From Botrimarina mediterranea (GTDB lineage Bacteria > Planctomycetota > Planctomycetia > Pirellulales > Lacipirellulaceae), in assembly GCF_007753265.1 (NCBI RefSeq), contig NZ_CP036349.1, positions 3,257,363 to 3,321,362 of the forward strand: a stretch of DNA of 64,000 bases, written 5' to 3'. Positions within the stretch are counted from its first letter, which is position 1. Every line of letters begins with the position of its first letter. The translations under genes were made by a program, and so were the position numbers. This document shows, in pieces, positions 33,345 through 42,425 of the stretch. A model generated the notes under the pieces. It saw nothing but the letters and a program-made list of their open reading frames with translations. It was not told where the DNA came from and searched no databases.

Positions 33345-35522
33345 ATGAAATTCGCTTCTTTGGCCGCGGTCGCCCTAGTCGCCTGCACCGCAACACTGCA
33401 CGCAGCAGAGCCACTCCGCCTCGACCTCAGCGCCACGACGGGCCGGTCCGACGCGAAGACGTTCGGCTGGCAGAACTGGGAGATCGGTAGCGAGGAGGAG
33501 GCCTCGACAACTATCGGCACAGTTAAGGTCACGCTCCGCGGCGTCGGCGCGCCGCTCGAAGGCTTCTTGTACAAGCCCGGCCTCCCCAGCGGCGCGACTC
33601 TGGTCGCCGATGGCGTTCGGTGTCAGGGCGAAGCGATTGAGCTGATCATAGAAGGGTTGCCCGCCGGCCCGCACAGCCTCGCCGCGTTTCACAACGTCAC
33701 CGGCGACGAGAAGCCCGCCGCTCTGCGGCTCAACGGCCCCAACGACACGGAAGCAACGGCGACCGCATCGACCAACGCCGAGACGAACAACGACGGCGCC
33801 GCGACCTATGTCAAGTTCGACGCCGCCGAAGGGGAACCCACGAAGCTCCGCCTCACCGCCGAGCAAGGTTCGCTTGTCCTCAATGCTCTGGAGATCGGCG
33901 CCGCCGATCCCGCCAAGCGCGCGGCGGCTCCTTCACCAGCCAATTGGGATGGCCACGTCGATGCTGAGTCGGGCGAAGTGATGCTCTCGTGGCGGCCCGT
34001 CAAAGGGGCGAAGTCTTATCGGCTCTACGTCGCGCACGACCGTGACCTCGCGGAAGCCAAGAGCCAAGCCAATGTCGCTGACGATTCTCAAGGTGAACTC
34101 GACAAGGCTGAGACAACCGTCTCCATTGCGGCAAGCGATAGCCTGACGAACCATGCTTGGCGCGTCGATACGGTGATGGAGGACGGCGAAGTCATCCACG
34201 GCGACGTCTGGACGTTCCGCGTCCGTCACCTCGCTTTCCCCGGCGCCGAGGGCTACGGCCGCTTCGCCCGCGGCGGCCGCGGCGGACGGGTTCTGCATGT
34301 CACTAATCTCGACGACGCGGGTCCGGGCAGTCTTCGCGATGCGGTCGAGGCCGAAGGGCCACGGACGATCGTCTTCGATGTGTCAGGCCGTATCGTGCTG
34401 AAGAGTCGGTTGATCATGCGAAACGATGAGCTCACGATCGCCGGTCAGACTGCGCCAGGCGATGGCGTTTGCCTCTCGGACTACAACCTCGGCGGCCTCG
34501 GCTGTGAGGACCTCATCGTGCGTTACATGCGAGTCCGCCCCGGCGATCCCTCGGGCAAGACGCTCGACGGCATGGGACTCGCCAGCTGCGACCACGCCAT
34601 TGTCGATCACTGCTCGATCAGCTGGACGCAGGACGAGTCGTTCAGCTCGCGCGGCGCGAAGAACATCACGCTCCAGCGGACGCTGATCAGCGAGGCCCTC
34701 AACATCGCCGGCCACAAGAAGTACGAGAAGGGCAAGTCGCACGGCTTCGCGGCGAGCATCGGCGGCGACATCGGCAGCTTCCATCACAACCTGCTTGCCC
34801 ACTGCGCGGGCCGCAACTGGTCGCTTGCCGGCAGCGTCGATCAAGCGAACCGCCACATGGGCCGGCTCGATATCCGCAACAACGTTGTCTTCAACTGGGA
34901 TCACCGCACCACCGACGGCGGCGCCAAAGAGGTCCAGTTCGTCAATAACTACTACAAGCCCGGCCCCGCGTCGCGCGTGTTCCACGTGTTGATGCCCGAA
35001 CGCAAGTGGGTAGGCGCCTTCGGTCCGCAGGACTACTACGTCAAGGGCAACGTCATGGAGGGCAAGTACGGCGCGGGCGACCGCTACGCCGGCGTGAAGG
35101 CCGACAACGGCGATCCAATCGAAGGTTTCATTTCCGACGAGCCGTTCTTCGAGCCGTATGTCGCGACCACTTCGGCCAAGAAGGCTTACCACGACGTGCT
35201 CGCCGACATCGGCTGCAATGTCCCGACGCTCGACAAGCACGACCAACGCGTCATCGAAGAGGTCCGCACGGGCAAGACGACTTACAGGGGGAGCGTCAGC
35301 GGCCTGCCGGGCCTCCCCGACACGCAAGAAGACGTCGGCGGCTGGGATGATTACCCCGAGGTCCATCGCCCCGCCGATTGGGACGCCGACGGGGACGGCA
35401 TGCCCGGCGAGTGGGAAGTCTCCCACGGCCTCGACCCTGATGACGCGAGCGACGGCGCCGCGGACGCGGATGGCGATGGGTATACGAACCTTGAGGATTA
35501 CCTCAACAGTCTCGTGAAGTGA
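33345..35522 (+). CDS. Secreted pectate-lyase-like beta-helix protein with N-terminal binding domains
   Basis: An exported multidomain protein. The order is a signal peptide (1-20), a galactose-binding-like domain (about 21-185), a fibronectin-III-like domain (about 190-290: WDGHVDAESGEVMLSWRPV), and a right-handed beta-helix of pectate-lyase type (about 295-620). The helix has FPGAEGYGRFARGGRGG, ITIAGQ-like turns, HAIVDHCSISWTQDESF and NNVVFNWDHRTTDGG. A calcium-binding DADGDGMPGEWEVSHGLDPD tail (about 680-725) ends it. The beta-helix and tail closely resemble the protein at 50.5-52.1 kb. It probably cleaves or binds pectin. Catalytic Arg/Lys cannot be assigned safely. Confidence 0.85.
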   Translation: MKFASLAAVALVACTATLHAAEPLRLDLSATTGRSDAKTFGWQNWEIGSEEEASTTIGTVKVTLRGVGAPLEGFLYKPGLPSGATLVADGVRCQGEAIELIIEGLPAGPHSLAAFHNVTGDEKPAALRLNGPNDTEATATASTNAETNNDGAATYVKFDAAEGEPTKLRLTAEQGSLVLNALEIGAADPAKRAAAPSPANWDGHVDAESGEVMLSWRPVKGAKSYRLYVAHDRDLAEAKSQANVADDSQGELDKAETTVSIAASDSLTNHAWRVDTVMEDGEVIHGDVWTFRVRHLAFPGAEGYGRFARGGRGGRVLHVTNLDDAGPGSLRDAVEAEGPRTIVFDVSGRIVLKSRLIMRNDELTIAGQTAPGDGVCLSDYNLGGLGCEDLIVRYMRVRPGDPSGKTLDGMGLASCDHAIVDHCSISWTQDESFSSRGAKNITLQRTLISEALNIAGHKKYEKGKSHGFAASIGGDIGSFHHNLLAHCAGRNWSLAGSVDQANRHMGRLDIRNNVVFNWDHRTTDGGAKEVQFVNNYYKPGPASRVFHVLMPERKWVGAFGPQDYYVKGNVMEGKYGAGDRYAGVKADNGDPIEGFISDEPFFEPYVATTSAKKAYHDVLADIGCNVPTLDKHDQRVIEEVRTGKTTYRGSVSGLPGLPDTQEDVGGWDDYPEVHRPADWDADGDGMPGEWEVSHGLDPDDASDGAADADGDGYTNLEDYLNSLVK

Positions 35523-35532
35523 TAAAATGAGT

Positions 35533-35613
35533 CGGCGAGCCGGGAGGGTCAGCGACCGGAGTTGAAGCGGGTACCCGGGTTACTCCGGTCGCTGACGCTC
35601 CCGGCTCGCCGAT
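35533..35613. terminator. Bidirectional GGCGAGCCGG hairpin (family E, copy 3)
   Basis: CGGCGAGCCGGGAGGGTCAG with CGACCGGAGT (left) pairs with ACTCCGGTCGCTGACGCTCC with CGGCTCGCCG (right) over about 30 bp with one bulge. It lies between two convergent genes 11 bp behind one stop codon and 13 bp behind the other, so it could serve both. Confidence 0.75.
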
Positions 35614-35625
35614 AACTCCCAAAGA

Positions 35626-37428
35626 CTATCGCACGACGATTTCCTCGCCCGACTCCGCCAGGGGCAGCCGATACGCCGCCGCCTCTTGCGAGTTGCGGAC
35701 GTAGAGCCGATCGCCATCGACGACGGGGTGGTTCCACGTCTTGCCGTCGAGGGCCTGGAACTTACTGAGCTCGACGCGGCGCTCGGGCGTGGCTTCGAGC
35801 AGGACGAGCTCGCCTTGCTCGCTGACGACCAGCAGGAGGCCTGCGTCTGCGAGCAACAGCACTTGGCCTTTGCCGTAGCGGCCGCCTTTCCAGGCTTGCT
35901 TGCCGTCGGCGAGTTTGACGCAGACAAGAATCCTGCCGTCGAAACCGTAGGCGTGGTCCTCGTAAATAACGAAGTCGTTGAAGTCGGGCTTCAACGAGCG
36001 CGAAGTCCAAACCACTTCATCAACGAGCGTGCCTTCCTTTTCTTCGACGTGGATGCGTCGTGTCCCTTTGCCGAGTTCGGACGGGATGACGATGTCGGCG
36101 TCGCCGAGCACTTGCGGCTGGACGCTGCGGTGGACATCGATGGGCCAGTCGTGGCGTAAAACCAGCTCGCCGGTTGCCGGGTCGAGCAGGTCGAGGCCCG
36201 TGTTGCTGAGACTCATCACGACGCGTTTGCCGGCGACGGTCGCCAGTTGGGGGGACGTGTACGCCAGCTCGCCGGCGGGCGCGCCCCAGCGTGGCTCGCC
36301 GGTCGTCGCATCGAAGGCGAGGACGCCTTTGTCGCCGTCGCCGCCGGCGTAGACGATCACAAGCGAATCGACCACCAGTGGCGAGCCGCTAAAGCCCCAC
36401 ATCGGCGGCTTGCGGTCGGCCTCTTCTTGCAGGTCTCGGCGCCAGATCACCTCGCCGGTCGCCGCGTCGAGGCACGCCACGATTCCAGTGGCGCCTTGCA
36501 CGAAGAGCCCGCCGTCGGCGAGCGTCGGCGTCGCCCGCGGGCCGGGGCCGCCGAGGGGGTCGTCGAAACGGCCCTCGAACGCGCGGGTCCAAATCTCTTT
36601 GCCCGAGTCGGCGTCGTAGCAGACGATGGTCTCGGCCTGGTCGCGTTGCTCTTGCGTAAAGAGCAGCTTGCCGGCGACGGCGAACGACGACCAACCCGGC
36701 CCCGCCGGCGCCTTCCAGAGCAGCTCGGGGGGCGTCTGGTCCCAGTCGGTCGCGATCGCCGGGCCGTGCTGCTTGCTGTCGCGGTCGGGGCCGCGGAAGC
36801 CGGGCCAGCGGATGTCGCCGAGAGACTCCGCCACGCTCGCCGCATCGACCTGCTTCGCCTCGCGGTCGGCGGCGTAGGCGACGATGCGCTCTTCGCTGGT
36901 TGTCGTCCACCGCCAGTCGACGCCCAACAGAAAGTTGCCCCACATGCCGTCGCTGCGCACCAGCGTCGAGGTCGCCATCCCAACAGCGCCGCAGGCGAGC
37001 ACGATCATGGTGCGGCGGAATGAGGGGAGCTCGCGCGTCAAGATGGCGGCCAACGCGAAGAGGACGCCGCCGATCGGGATCGTCATCACCAGCACGCCCG
37101 GCCCGAGCATCGTCGGATGCATCACCGCGAGCGTCAGCGCGAAGGCGCCGATCATGCCGAAAAAGAGCAGCGCTCGGTCCCAGCTCTTCGTGCGGCTGAA
37201 GAGCATCCACCACAGCCCAATCAACAGGGCGCCGATCGGCGGCCCCATCGCGGCGACAATCCAGACCCACGGCGGGCCGTTGTCGTCCAAGAGCTGCGGC
37301 GCGAACCGCGTCAGCGCCATCAACACCAGCAGCACGACGACCGGCCAGGTGCGTGGCGGCGCGGCGGCAGCTTTTTCCTCAACGGGCGCGGCGGCAGGCA
37401 TGGACGGGGCAGGGGGGGCGGCTTCCAT
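35626..37428 (-). CDS. Membrane protein with PQQ-type beta-propeller
   Basis: The N-terminal third (about 30-165) has four to five hydrophobic helices, for example WPVVVLLVLMAL, WIVAAMGPPIGALLIGLWWML and RALLFFGMIGAFALTLAV. The rest (about 195-600) is a propeller of PQQ-like repeats, for example CYDADSGKEIWTRAFEG, CLDAATGEVIWRRDL and AFDATTGEPRWGAP. Such proteins are frequent in planctomycetes and are usually not PQQ dehydrogenases. A WPGFRGPDRDS motif precedes the propeller, as in many of them. The start at 37428 has GGAG about 9 bases upstream. Function unknown. Confidence 0.82.
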   Translation of the reverse strand: MEAAPPAPSMPAAAPVEEKAAAAPPRTWPVVVLLVLMALTRFAPQLLDDNGPPWVWIVAAMGPPIGALLIGLWWMLFSRTKSWDRALLFFGMIGAFALTLAVMHPTMLGPGVLVMTIPIGGVLFALAAILTRELPSFRRTMIVLACGAVGMATSTLVRSDGMWGNFLLGVDWRWTTTSEERIVAYAADREAKQVDAASVAESLGDIRWPGFRGPDRDSKQHGPAIATDWDQTPPELLWKAPAGPGWSSFAVAGKLLFTQEQRDQAETIVCYDADSGKEIWTRAFEGRFDDPLGGPGPRATPTLADGGLFVQGATGIVACLDAATGEVIWRRDLQEEADRKPPMWGFSGSPLVVDSLVIVYAGGDGDKGVLAFDATTGEPRWGAPAGELAYTSPQLATVAGKRVVMSLSNTGLDLLDPATGELVLRHDWPIDVHRSVQPQVLGDADIVIPSELGKGTRRIHVEEKEGTLVDEVVWTSRSLKPDFNDFVIYEDHAYGFDGRILVCVKLADGKQAWKGGRYGKGQVLLLADAGLLLVVSEQGELVLLEATPERRVELSKFQALDGKTWNHPVVDGDRLYVRNSQEAAAYRLPLAESGEEIVVR

Positions 37429-37622
37429 GTGAAGGCTCCGGGTTCTCCACAACATACGCGGCGATCGCGCGGCTGCCTATCAGCGTTTGGCCTCGAGGCA
37501 GTTGGCGTAGCGTCGGCTGAACAGCAATTGATCAACGCTGCGCAGCGTGTTCCCGCTCACTACCCGCCGTATGGGCGGTCCCTATGCTGTGGGCATTCCC
37601 GCCGAGCCCTACGCCAGCCGCA

Positions 37623-38639
37623 ATGCCCAACGAAGTCATCAAGCCCGCCCGCGTCTGGCCGTTCCTCCTTTGGCTAGCCGCCTTCTACACGGTTTGGCTG
37701 GTGCTGGTCTCAACGGGCGGGCGCTGGGAGGTGGTTAAAGAGCACTGGCCGATAGCGCTGGCGATGGGGTTCGGCTCGTACGTCGCCGGCTCGACGCCGA
37801 TGGGGGGCGGCACGGTTGGCTTCCCGGTGCTGGTGCTGCTGTTCGATTTCCCTAGTTCACTGGGCCGGAACTTTGCGCTGGCGATCCAATCGATCGGCAT
37901 GGTGTCGGCGACGATCTACCTGCTGTCGGCGCGGCGGCCGCTCGACTGGGGCGTCCTCTGGCCCGCGCTCCGCGGGATGATTGTTGGCGTGCCGCTCGGC
38001 GCGGCGGTGGTGGCGCCGGCGCTCCCCGACCTGTGGGTGAAGCTCGCTTTCGCGGTGATCTGGGCGAGCTTCGGAGTCATGCACCTCGTGAAGATGCGCG
38101 CGATCGTCGCCGCCAAGAGCGACCCCGACCTGCCCAAGCCCTACGAGCGGCCGGTAGGCTACGCCGTTGGGCTGCTCGGCGGCGTCGCTGCGGCCGTGAC
38201 GGGGGTCGGCATCGACATGATACTTTACGCCGTGCTGGTGCTCCTCTACCGCAGCGACCTCAAGACCGCGGTGCCAACCTCGGTGGTGATCATGGCGGCG
38301 GCGTCGCTGCTCGGGATCGTGACCAACGCGGCCCTCGCCCAGCTGATGCCGAGCCGCTACGCGATCGACCCCGAGGTGTTCGCCAACTGGCTCGCCGCGG
38401 CGCCGATCGTGGCCCTCGGGGCGCCGATCGGGGCGCTGGTGGTCAACTTGCTTCCGCGGACCCCGACGCTGGTGATCGTCTCGCTGCTCTGCGTCGGGCA
38501 GTACGCCTGGACGGTGATTGACCAGCGGGTCACCGGGGCGCCGCTGGTGATTTCGTTCGTCGCGGTGCTGGCAATCGAGGCGGTCTTCCGCAAGCTGTAC
38601 CTGTGGGGTGGCAGCTGGTCCGCCGCGGCGCCGAGTTGA
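37623..38639 (+). CDS. TauE/SafE-family membrane transporter
   Basis: A 338-residue membrane protein with eight or so helices in two repeats. GSTPMGGGTVGFPVLVLLFDFP (about 59-80) is the family hallmark, and GVAAAVTGVGIDMILYAVLVLLYRSDLKTAVPTSVV (about 190-225) is its second-half counterpart. Family members export sulfite, sulfoacetate or related organic anions; the substrate here cannot be read from sequence. The ATG at 37623 is chosen because the earlier one adds a Pro-rich stretch outside the family. It has no same-strand neighbour. Confidence 0.88.
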   Translation: MPNEVIKPARVWPFLLWLAAFYTVWLVLVSTGGRWEVVKEHWPIALAMGFGSYVAGSTPMGGGTVGFPVLVLLFDFPSSLGRNFALAIQSIGMVSATIYLLSARRPLDWGVLWPALRGMIVGVPLGAAVVAPALPDLWVKLAFAVIWASFGVMHLVKMRAIVAAKSDPDLPKPYERPVGYAVGLLGGVAAAVTGVGIDMILYAVLVLLYRSDLKTAVPTSVVIMAAASLLGIVTNAALAQLMPSRYAIDPEVFANWLAAAPIVALGAPIGALVVNLLPRTPTLVIVSLLCVGQYAWTVIDQRVTGAPLVISFVAVLAIEAVFRKLYLWGGSWSAAAPS

Positions 38640-38689
38640 CCGCGGGGCCTCCAATAGGGGTAGGAAGGGGCCGCAATGAGGAAGTCGTC

Positions 38690-38825
38690 GGAGACAGCCT
38701 CAGGCATGCCTCTGGGAGGCTCTCGCAAGCCGTCTGCAGCGACTTTGTGGGCTCTCTCGACATTTGGTCGATCGGCTATTCGGTTGCGTCTATGGGCCTC
38801 CTGACGCGTCTCACGAGGCCCTTCT
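38690..38825. repeat. Palindromes between convergent genes
   Basis: GGGCCTC (38794-38800) pairs with GAGGCCC (38815-38821). GCCTC-AGGCATGCCT-CTGG-GAGGC (38697 onward) forms another fold. Words are shared, partly in inverse orientation, with the palindrome cluster at 10.38-10.49 kb. A terminator role for either flanking gene is possible. Confidence 0.4.
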
Positions 38826-38872
38826 TGGAGTCGCCGTCGCAACACAGCGGCCTTAGCTTGGCCGGTCTCTCA

Positions 38873-40876
38873 CTAGGGCTCTTCGCTGGCGAACCGCAGC
38901 ACGGTGAGCGAGTGGGCCGGCGCGGTCAAATGGGCGGCGTCTGCGATCGCCATCGTCGCTTCCTTAGGCTCGAGGACCGGTGGACTCGCTTCCTGAGCCG
39001 AGGTGGGGTTCGTTGCGTCGGGGTCGCCGACGAGGGTCCAGACCTTCGCCCGCTTGGCCGGGGAGGGGAGAGCGGTGAGATCGAGTCGCAACGCCCTCGA
39101 ATCGCTTTCAGGGTTCACGATCTTCAGGATGACTTCGCCCGTAGCGCTGTCGAGCACGGCCGAAGTGAACAGGCCCGTTTCGCCAGTCAGATCGAGCTCA
39201 AGCAGCTTGTCGCCGGCGTTGGCGCCGAAGAGCTTCTGCACGTAGTAGTTGATCGTCGGGTAGACGGCCTGGTTGTCGAAGTAGACGAGGTCGGGCCGCC
39301 ATTGGGTGTGGCCGTTCTTCGCCAGCAGCGGGGCGTACGACGCCATCACGACCACGTCGCCGTTGCGTTCGAGCTGCGTCATGTACGCCGCCTCCGCGAG
39401 CGCCGAGCGCAGCGTGGACTGGCGGTCGCGGTCATGGGCGGCGTACTCGCCGACATAAACCTTCGAGCGCGATCGGTCGAACGCGTCGTAACGCCCGGCG
39501 TTCTCAAGGAACCACCCGGGCGGCCGGTAGTAGTGCTCGTCAACGATCGGCACACGCAGCCGATTGGCGATCCGCCAACCCTCCTCCCAGTCGGTTCCGT
39601 CGGGGAAGGGACCGACGGTGCCGATCACCGTGATCTCGGGGCAGCGCTCGCGCAGCGCCTCGTCGATCATTTCGAAGCGTTCTTCGAACTCCGGCGTGAT
39701 GTGGTCCTCGTTGCCGACGCCGAGGTACTCCAGCCCAAAGGGCTCGGGGTGGCCGGCGGCGGCGCGAACGGCGCCCCAGCGGCTGGTGGGTGGGCCGTTC
39801 GCCCACTCCACCAGATCGACGATCTCCTGGATGTAGGCGGGCATCTCTTCCATCGGCAGACCGTCCTGACCGGCGCCGCCCGTGTGCGCCGAGTTCTGGC
39901 AGCTGACGGCCGCGGGCACGATCGGCGCCGGCTTGGCGCCGATGTCTTCGCAGAACTGGAAGTACTCGAAGTATCCGAGGCCTACCGACTGGTGGTAGCC
40001 CCAGATATTCGGCTGCGCGCGACGCTGCTCGATCGGCCCGACGGTGTCCTTCCATCGATACATGTTGGGCAGACCGTTGCCGTGGACGAGGCAGCCGCCT
40101 GGGAAGCGGACGAAGCGAGGGTGGAGGCCGGCGATCGATTCTGCCAAGTCGCGACGCAAGCCGTTCACACGTCCCTTGAAGGTGTCGGAGGGGAAAAGCG
40201 AGATCACGTCCAGCGCGATCCCGCCCTGCGTCTCACTGAGGAGGACGAAGCGGGCGTCGGGGTCGGTGTCGGTCGCCTCGATCTGGCCCGTGACGCGCCG
40301 CCACTTCGAGCCGGTGACTTCAAACGTCGTCTCACCGAGCGGCTTGCCGTCTTTCGATTCGAGCCGCGCGATGAGTCGGTGCGGGGGCGTCTGGTCGTTG
40401 GCTTGGCGACCGCCCCAGCGGTGGTCGAGATACAACGGCATCGCGAAGAACGATACGCGGTAGGTTTTCGCGGCCTCGACGGGGACGCCGTCGAACCCCG
40501 CGTTCGCAAGCCCGACGCCCCCGCCGACGCGGCCCACTTCGAGCACGGCGTAGTGCGGGTTGTTGGGGTGCAGCGGGCGCGCGAGGTCGAGCGCGACGTT
40601 CCCCTCGCCGCCATCGCGACGGACGACTTCCCAGAAGCTCAACGCGTTCCAATCGGTCCTTTCGATGGGGCTGTAGTCGAACGAACGGTTCTGGATCAGC
40701 TCAGCGTAGAGCCCGCCGTCGGCGGCGTAGTTGATGTCCTCGAAGAAGACGCCGAACAGGTCCGAGCTGATTGGCTTGCCGGGCCCGCGGACGGAGAGCG
40801 TCGTCGGCTCGGCGGCCGCCGCCAGGCTCGAACATCCGGCGATGACCGCGCCGAGCAACAACAAAGAGGGCTTCAT
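38873..40876 (-). CDS. Exported alpha-L-arabinofuranosidase-like protein (GH51)
   Basis: A GH51-type enzyme releasing terminal alpha-L-arabinofuranose. The N-terminus has a possible lipobox (VIAGC at about residues 11-15), so it may be a lipoprotein. FGVFFEDINYAADGGLYAELIQNRSF is the family opening. A CBM4/9-like insert (about 85-215) separates it from the TIM barrel. The acid/base Glu is in YLGVGNEDH (about 389) and the nucleophile Glu in VYVGEYAAHD (about 475). A C-terminal beta domain ends the 667 residues. It is the last gene of a leftward run behind the DUF1501 gene (35 bp). Confidence 0.88.
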   Translation of the reverse strand: MKPSLLLLGAVIAGCSSLAAAAEPTTLSVRGPGKPISSDLFGVFFEDINYAADGGLYAELIQNRSFDYSPIERTDWNALSFWEVVRRDGGEGNVALDLARPLHPNNPHYAVLEVGRVGGGVGLANAGFDGVPVEAAKTYRVSFFAMPLYLDHRWGGRQANDQTPPHRLIARLESKDGKPLGETTFEVTGSKWRRVTGQIEATDTDPDARFVLLSETQGGIALDVISLFPSDTFKGRVNGLRRDLAESIAGLHPRFVRFPGGCLVHGNGLPNMYRWKDTVGPIEQRRAQPNIWGYHQSVGLGYFEYFQFCEDIGAKPAPIVPAAVSCQNSAHTGGAGQDGLPMEEMPAYIQEIVDLVEWANGPPTSRWGAVRAAAGHPEPFGLEYLGVGNEDHITPEFEERFEMIDEALRERCPEITVIGTVGPFPDGTDWEEGWRIANRLRVPIVDEHYYRPPGWFLENAGRYDAFDRSRSKVYVGEYAAHDRDRQSTLRSALAEAAYMTQLERNGDVVVMASYAPLLAKNGHTQWRPDLVYFDNQAVYPTINYYVQKLFGANAGDKLLELDLTGETGLFTSAVLDSATGEVILKIVNPESDSRALRLDLTALPSPAKRAKVWTLVGDPDATNPTSAQEASPPVLEPKEATMAIADAAHLTAPAHSLTVLRFASEEP

Positions 40877-40911
40877 CTCGATCTCAGGTGGGGGCGAGCG
40901 TGATCACCGGC

Positions 40912-42363
<1,452 letters not shown>

Positions 42364-42425
42364 AGAAGATTCCCGCTGGCTGGGAGTGACCCACTTGATG
42401 AGAGCGACCCGTTGGCTGGGCACGA

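Noticed and set aside
38603-40903. 766-codon open frame on the plus strand
   Set aside because: It is antisense to the GH51 gene, whose catalytic motifs are intact. High G+C content gives long shadow frames.
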